Source of the DNA: Alistipes sp.
GTDB taxonomy: Bacteria; Bacteroidota; Bacteroidia; Bacteroidales; Rikenellaceae
Length of the DNA: 64,000 nucleotides
Assembly: GCA_017398555.1 (NCBI GenBank)
Contig: JAFQFV010000035.1
Span: forward strand, 80,572 to 144,571
Reading direction: 5' to 3'
A model generated the notes under the pieces. That model was not told the origin of the DNA. It saw only the letters and a list, made by a program, of their open reading frames with translations, and did no database searches. Positions 60,977 to 64,000 of this stretch are shown here, piece by piece; within the stretch, counting starts at the first letter, position 1; each line of letters starts with the position of its first letter. Position numbers and translations under genes: made by a program.

Positions 60977-62968
60977 ATGAAAAAATTTGTAACCGCTATG
61001 GGACTTATTGCCCTTGCTCTGACATCTTGCACAGAGCAGCCAAAGGAGGCGGCTTGGATCGTTGATAAGTTCGACGACATTAAGGTTATCCGCTATGAGG
61101 TACCTGAGTTTGAGAACCTCCCACTCAACGAGAAGTTGCTCATCTACTACCTTGCCGAGTCGGCAAAGTGTGGTCGTGACATTATGTTCGACCAGAACTT
61201 CAAGTACAACCTTACTATCCGTCGCGCACTCGAGCAGATATACACCACTTACGAGGGTGACAAGAGCGCTGCCGATTTCGTGGCTATGGAGAAGTATCTG
61301 AAGAAGGTGTGGTTTGCTAACGGTATCCACCACCACTACTCTAACGACAAGTTCGCTCCTGAGTTCTCTCGCGAGTGGTTTGCAGAGCAGCTGAAGGGTG
61401 TAGATACAGGCGCAGTGAGCCACGAGGAGCTGTTGGAGGTTATCTTCAACCCTGCACTCTACTCTTCACGCCTCAATCAGACTGCCGGTGTAGATATGAT
61501 TGCAGCATCTGCAGGCAACTACTACGAGGGTCTTACACAGGCTGAGGTTGAGAAGTTCTACAACAAGATGATTGACCCGAAGGATCCACGTCCAATCTCT
61601 TATGGTCTTAACTCAAAGCTCGTTAAGAAGAGTGGTAAGATTTACGAGCAGACCTACAAGGTTGGTGGCATGTACACAGAGGCTTTGGAGAAGGTTGTAT
61701 ATTGGCTTGAGAAGGCTGAGGCTGTTGCTGAGGAGCCACTCAAGACCACTATCGGTCTTCTGATTAAGTACTACAAGAGTGGTGACCTTCGCGACTTTGA
61801 CGCATTCAACATCTCTTGGGTTCAGGACACACAGTCAAATGTAGATTTCGTAAACGGCTTTACAGAGACCTACGGCGACCCACTCGGCTTCAAGGCATCT
61901 TGGGAGAGCGTTGTAAACTTTGTAGATAAGGCTGCTTGCGCTCGTACACAGATTATCTCTGATAACGCACAGTGGTTTGAGGATCACTCCCCTATCAACC
62001 CTGCATACCGCAAGCCTGTTGTTAAGGGTGTATCTGCAAAGGTTATCACCGTGGCTATGCTCGGTGGTGACTGCTACCCTGCTACCCCTATCGGCATCAA
62101 CCTGCCAAATGCAGATTGGATTCGTAAGGAGTATGGCTCAAAGTCTGTAACTATCGACAACATCACCTACGCATATAAGAAGGCGGCACAGGGCAACGGC
62201 TTTGCAGAGGAGTTCGTACTCCGCGCAGAGGACCGCGAGCGTATGGAGAAGTGGGGCAAGCTCTCTGATGACCTGCACACCGACCTCCACGAGTGCCTCG
62301 GCCACGGCTCTGGTCAGCTCGCTCCCGGTACTACAGGCACAGAGCTCGGCTCTTACTCTTCAACCCTTGAGGAGACCCGCGCAGACCTCTTCGCGCTCTA
62401 CTACTTGGGCGATGAGAAGCTCATTGAGATTGGTCTTATTCCAACTCTCGACGTTGCAAAGGCTCAGTACGCATCTTATATTATGAATGGTATGATGACC
62501 CAGCTATCTCGTATCGAGCTCGGCAAGAATGTTGAGGAGTCACACATGCGTAACCGCAAGATGATTGCAGAGTGGTGCTACGAGAAGGGTAAGGAGAATA
62601 ACGTTATCGAGTGGGTTGAGAAGGATGGCAAGAAGTATATCGTTGTAAATGACTTTGACGCCCTTCGTAAGCTCTTCGGCGATATGCTCTATGAGGTTCA
62701 GCGCATCAAGAGTGAGGGCGACTATGAGGCTGGTAAGGCTCTTGTAGAGAACTACGGTGTAACCGTTGAGCCTGAGCTCCACAAGCAGGTTCGTGAGCGT
62801 TATTACGCACTTGGCATCGAGCCTTATGGTGGTTTCGTAAACCCTGAGTACACACTCGTTGAGAAGGATGGTCAGATTGTAGATGTTGAGGTATCTTACC
62901 CTGCAAACTATACCGAGCAGCACCTCCACTACTCTAAGGATTACTCATTCCTCCCATCTATCAACTAA
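60977..62968 (+). CDS. Dipeptidyl peptidase III-like metallopeptidase (M49)
   Basis: 663 aa zinc peptidase that removes N-terminal dipeptides from oligopeptides. The M49 zinc motif occurs as HECLGH, in DLHECLGHGSGQLAPGT near 434, the same variant as in the Bacteroides thetaiotaomicron enzyme; the second motif EETRADLFALYYLGD follows with the third zinc ligand. A lipoprotein signal (LIALALTSC, Cys 16) predicts membrane attachment outside the cytoplasm. Monocistronic with own promoter and a strong terminator. Confidence 0.9.
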   Translation: MKKFVTAMGLIALALTSCTEQPKEAAWIVDKFDDIKVIRYEVPEFENLPLNEKLLIYYLAESAKCGRDIMFDQNFKYNLTIRRALEQIYTTYEGDKSAADFVAMEKYLKKVWFANGIHHHYSNDKFAPEFSREWFAEQLKGVDTGAVSHEELLEVIFNPALYSSRLNQTAGVDMIAASAGNYYEGLTQAEVEKFYNKMIDPKDPRPISYGLNSKLVKKSGKIYEQTYKVGGMYTEALEKVVYWLEKAEAVAEEPLKTTIGLLIKYYKSGDLRDFDAFNISWVQDTQSNVDFVNGFTETYGDPLGFKASWESVVNFVDKAACARTQIISDNAQWFEDHSPINPAYRKPVVKGVSAKVITVAMLGGDCYPATPIGINLPNADWIRKEYGSKSVTIDNITYAYKKAAQGNGFAEEFVLRAEDRERMEKWGKLSDDLHTDLHECLGHGSGQLAPGTTGTELGSYSSTLEETRADLFALYYLGDEKLIEIGLIPTLDVAKAQYASYIMNGMMTQLSRIELGKNVEESHMRNRKMIAEWCYEKGKENNVIEWVEKDGKKYIVVNDFDALRKLFGDMLYEVQRIKSEGDYEAGKALVENYGVTVEPELHKQVRERYYALGIEPYGGFVNPEYTLVEKDGQIVDVEVSYPANYTEQHLHYSKDYSFLPSIN

Positions 62969-62992
62969 TAAGTAGCTTTTAGCTATTGACTT

Positions 62993-63022
62993 AAGGTATC
63001 CGCAGATTGCGGATACCTTTTT
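62993..63022 (+). terminator. Terminator after the M49 gene
   Basis: Perfect 12-bp stem AAGGTATCCGCA / TGCGGATACCTT with a 3-nt loop and a TTTTG tail. Confidence 0.9.
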
Positions 63023-63110
63023 GTTTTGTTTACGGCTCAAATAAGACGAAAAAAAAATAGGCAACCTCTAAATATTTTTGACAAAGTCGGCAATAATGCC
63101 AACTTTTTAT

Positions 63111-63118
63111 TATATTTG
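63111..63118 (+). promoter_or_regulatory. Promoter -7 element of the fimbrillin-like gene cluster
   Basis: TATATTTG; no well-placed -33 box. Confidence 0.5.
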
Positions 63119-63140
63119 CATAAAGAAAATCGTTATAAAA

Positions 63141-63248
63141 ATGTGTAATTACGCTAACATATTGAGCAACAACACATTATGCGCATCGGAGGGGCACAAA
63201 GACCTCTTTCGTTACTACTTTGTGAGCAGAGCAAATCAATTTTGTTGA
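63141..63248 (+). CDS. Possible 35-aa leader ORF
   Basis: ATG 22 nt after a -7 box, 35 codons to TGA. It begins MCNYANILSNNTLCASEGHK and has three Cys. Its 3' end runs through the 5' arm and loop of a terminator-like hairpin, so translation would open the hairpin. No homology known; could be non-coding leader. Confidence 0.35.
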   Translation: MCNYANILSNNTLCASEGHKDLFRYYFVSRANQFC

Positions 63249-63269
63249 TTTACTATGCTCTTTTTTTTT
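63225..63269 (+). terminator. Terminator-like hairpin in the leader of the 43-aa gene
   Basis: GAGCAGAGCAAATCAA pairs with TTGATTTACTATGCTC in 14 of 16 positions, loop TTTTG, followed by nine T. It lies downstream of the promoter and upstream of the 43-aa gene, so it may act as an attenuator. Confidence 0.65.
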
Positions 63270-63295
63270 GCAAACGAACTAAAAAAAGATAGGCT

Positions 63296-63427
63296 ATGAA
63301 ACTGAAAATCTACACCACTCCGCTCCTCGAACTCTCCGAAGTTGTCATTGAGCAAGGCTTTACAATGAGCGGCTATGGCCAAGACAGTGATGATTCCGAA
63401 TTTGGATATCCCTACTACCAATCATAA
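63296..63427 (+). CDS. 43-aa peptide gene upstream of fimbrillin-like lipoprotein
   Basis: Product begins MKLKIYTTPLLELSEVVIEQ and ends in an acidic, Gly/Tyr-rich tail (GYGQDSDDSEFGYPYYQS). There is no signal peptide. Short peptides with a basic start, a (I/V)xxxP...E(V/I) stretch and an acidic aromatic tail are often seen in front of surface-protein genes in Bacteroidales, but I know of no assigned function. It is 14 bp before the next gene and probably in its operon. Confidence 0.6.
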   Translation: MKLKIYTTPLLELSEVVIEQGFTMSGYGQDSDDSEFGYPYYQS

Positions 63428-63441
63428 AATATTGTTTGAGT

Positions 63442-64000
63442 ATGAAAAAGATATACTATATAATAATGGTATTGGCATTATTGCCTTTTACCTCTTGTAG
63501 CAACAAAGAGATTGTGTCTGACACACCTACTGAGGGAGAGCTTGTACAACTCACTTTCAGCACTGCCGATGCTCCGGACACGCGTGCCGTTTGGACGGAT
63601 GAGACCGGCAAAGGAAATCTTATTTTCAATTGGGAATCCCACCCTATAGGTCAGGAAATGATGGCCGTAATATCAGATGGGTATGACTTTATCCCCAACT
63701 TTCCATCTCCTAATAATTGGAGCGAGCCACAGTACCATACCGGGCTGACTGTTACTCCGCAGGAAGATCCTCGCTATGCTACATTCGAGACGGAGCGTTA
63801 TTATTTCGAAGATGAAATAAATACTCAAGCACAGAAAATATTTGTCACGAGAGGTTTCGATAATAATACCATCAGCGATCTGTCTTTCTTTAGAACCCTA
63901 ATGCAGATGCCAAACCTGTTTACCCAGCAAGCCTCACAGCAACCAGATTTCTTGAGAGAGTGTATGATACTGTACGGCGAGGCCGAGATGAAGAATGGTA
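63442..64000 (+). CDS. Fimbrillin-like lipoprotein, 5' part
   Basis: Open to the right edge (about 186 residues). Lipoprotein signal MKKIYYIIMVLALLPFTSC (Cys 19). The mature start (VQLTFSTADAPDTRAVWTDE) has the early DTRA segment followed by a Thr/Trp-rich strand typical of fimbrillin/Mfa-type proteins, where Arg after the N-terminal strand is a processing site for a surface protease. The assignment rests on these general features because the protein is incomplete. Confidence 0.55.
   Translation, partial: MKKIYYIIMVLALLPFTSCSNKEIVSDTPTEGELVQLTFSTADAPDTRAVWTDETGKGNLIFNWESHPIGQEMMAVISDGYDFIPNFPSPNNWSEPQYHTGLTVTPQEDPRYATFETERYYFEDEINTQAQKIFVTRGFDNNTISDLSFFRTLMQMPNLFTQQASQQPDFLRECMILYGEAEMKNG

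Larger units (their letters stand above)
62969..63295. other. 327-bp intergenic region with leader-like structure
   Basis: Contains the M49 gene terminator, an AT-rich promoter zone (-7 element at 63111), a 35-codon ORF (63141-63248) and a hairpin with a nine-T tail (63225-63269), then the start of the 43-aa gene. Confidence 0.6.

Overview
The window is a chromosomal segment of a Bacteroidota bacterium, most likely order Bacteroidales. The evidence is promoters of the TTTG / TAnnTTTG type, no Shine-Dalgarno sequences before starts, many short lipoproteins, a B. theta-type M49 peptidase with HECLGH, and a fimbrillin-like gene at the right edge. The truncated GuaA and the general composition would fit a Rikenellaceae/Alistipes-like genome, but that genus assignment is inference. 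I saw no tRNA, rRNA, CRISPR array or intact insertion sequence.

Layout. 0-15 kb (+): end of an unknown gene, then dapB-lepB-YigZ-uvrA-M16 protease-O-methyltransferase-phosphoesterase-XRE-phosphoesterase/PQQ lipoprotein, tightly packed. Next come gdhA and two tandem paralogous metallo-beta-lactamase-fold exoproteins. 15-17 kb (-): phosphohexomutase. 17-26 kb (+): dnaA, WYL regulator, CotH-like lipoprotein, small lipoprotein, zinc-ribbon protein, recA, RSH (p)ppGpp enzyme, two small proteins, HIT protein. 26-30 kb: AT-rich region with repeated TTAACA-NN-TGTWAA palindromes, an XRE regulator, a 45-aa membrane protein, and a zinc-type ABC binding protein plus ATPase without a permease. 30-60 kb: a nucleotide-synthesis island. 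It holds purA (-), purT (+), pyrC-carA-carB-pyrK-pyrD-pyrF-pyrE-pyrB (+), purE-purL-purF-purM-purN-purH-purD-folD-purB (-), and guaB-guaA (+, divergent from purE). 60-64 kb: omega-amidase-type hydrolase, DPP III-like peptidase, a 43-aa peptide gene and the start of a fimbrillin-like lipoprotein.

Two systems stand out. (1) The pyr operon, the pur operon and guaBA each start with a promoter, a short leader ORF (26, 45 and 38 codons) and an intrinsic terminator that begins 0-5 nt after the leader stop codon. The stretch before the terminator is U-rich for pyr and G-rich for gua. This is the architecture of E. coli pyrBI-type attenuation, here apparently used for UTP, GTP and purine control in parallel. 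(2) Three glutamine amidotransferases of the same pathways lack their catalytic cysteine. CarA has Ser in place of the nucleophile, PurF starts beyond Cys1, and the GuaA glutaminase domain is eroded and shortened. PurL keeps its cysteine. This predicts ammonia-driven carbamoyl phosphate, phosphoribosylamine and GMP synthesis.

A third theme is a family of roughly 125-bp palindromic elements at gene 3' ends (15.14-15.36, 29.55-29.91, 44.1-44.24 and 59.97-60.1 kb). They have an apical GTAC-N5/6-GTAC, and their arms differ in sequence between copies but keep base pairing. One of them supplies the last codons and stop of purB.
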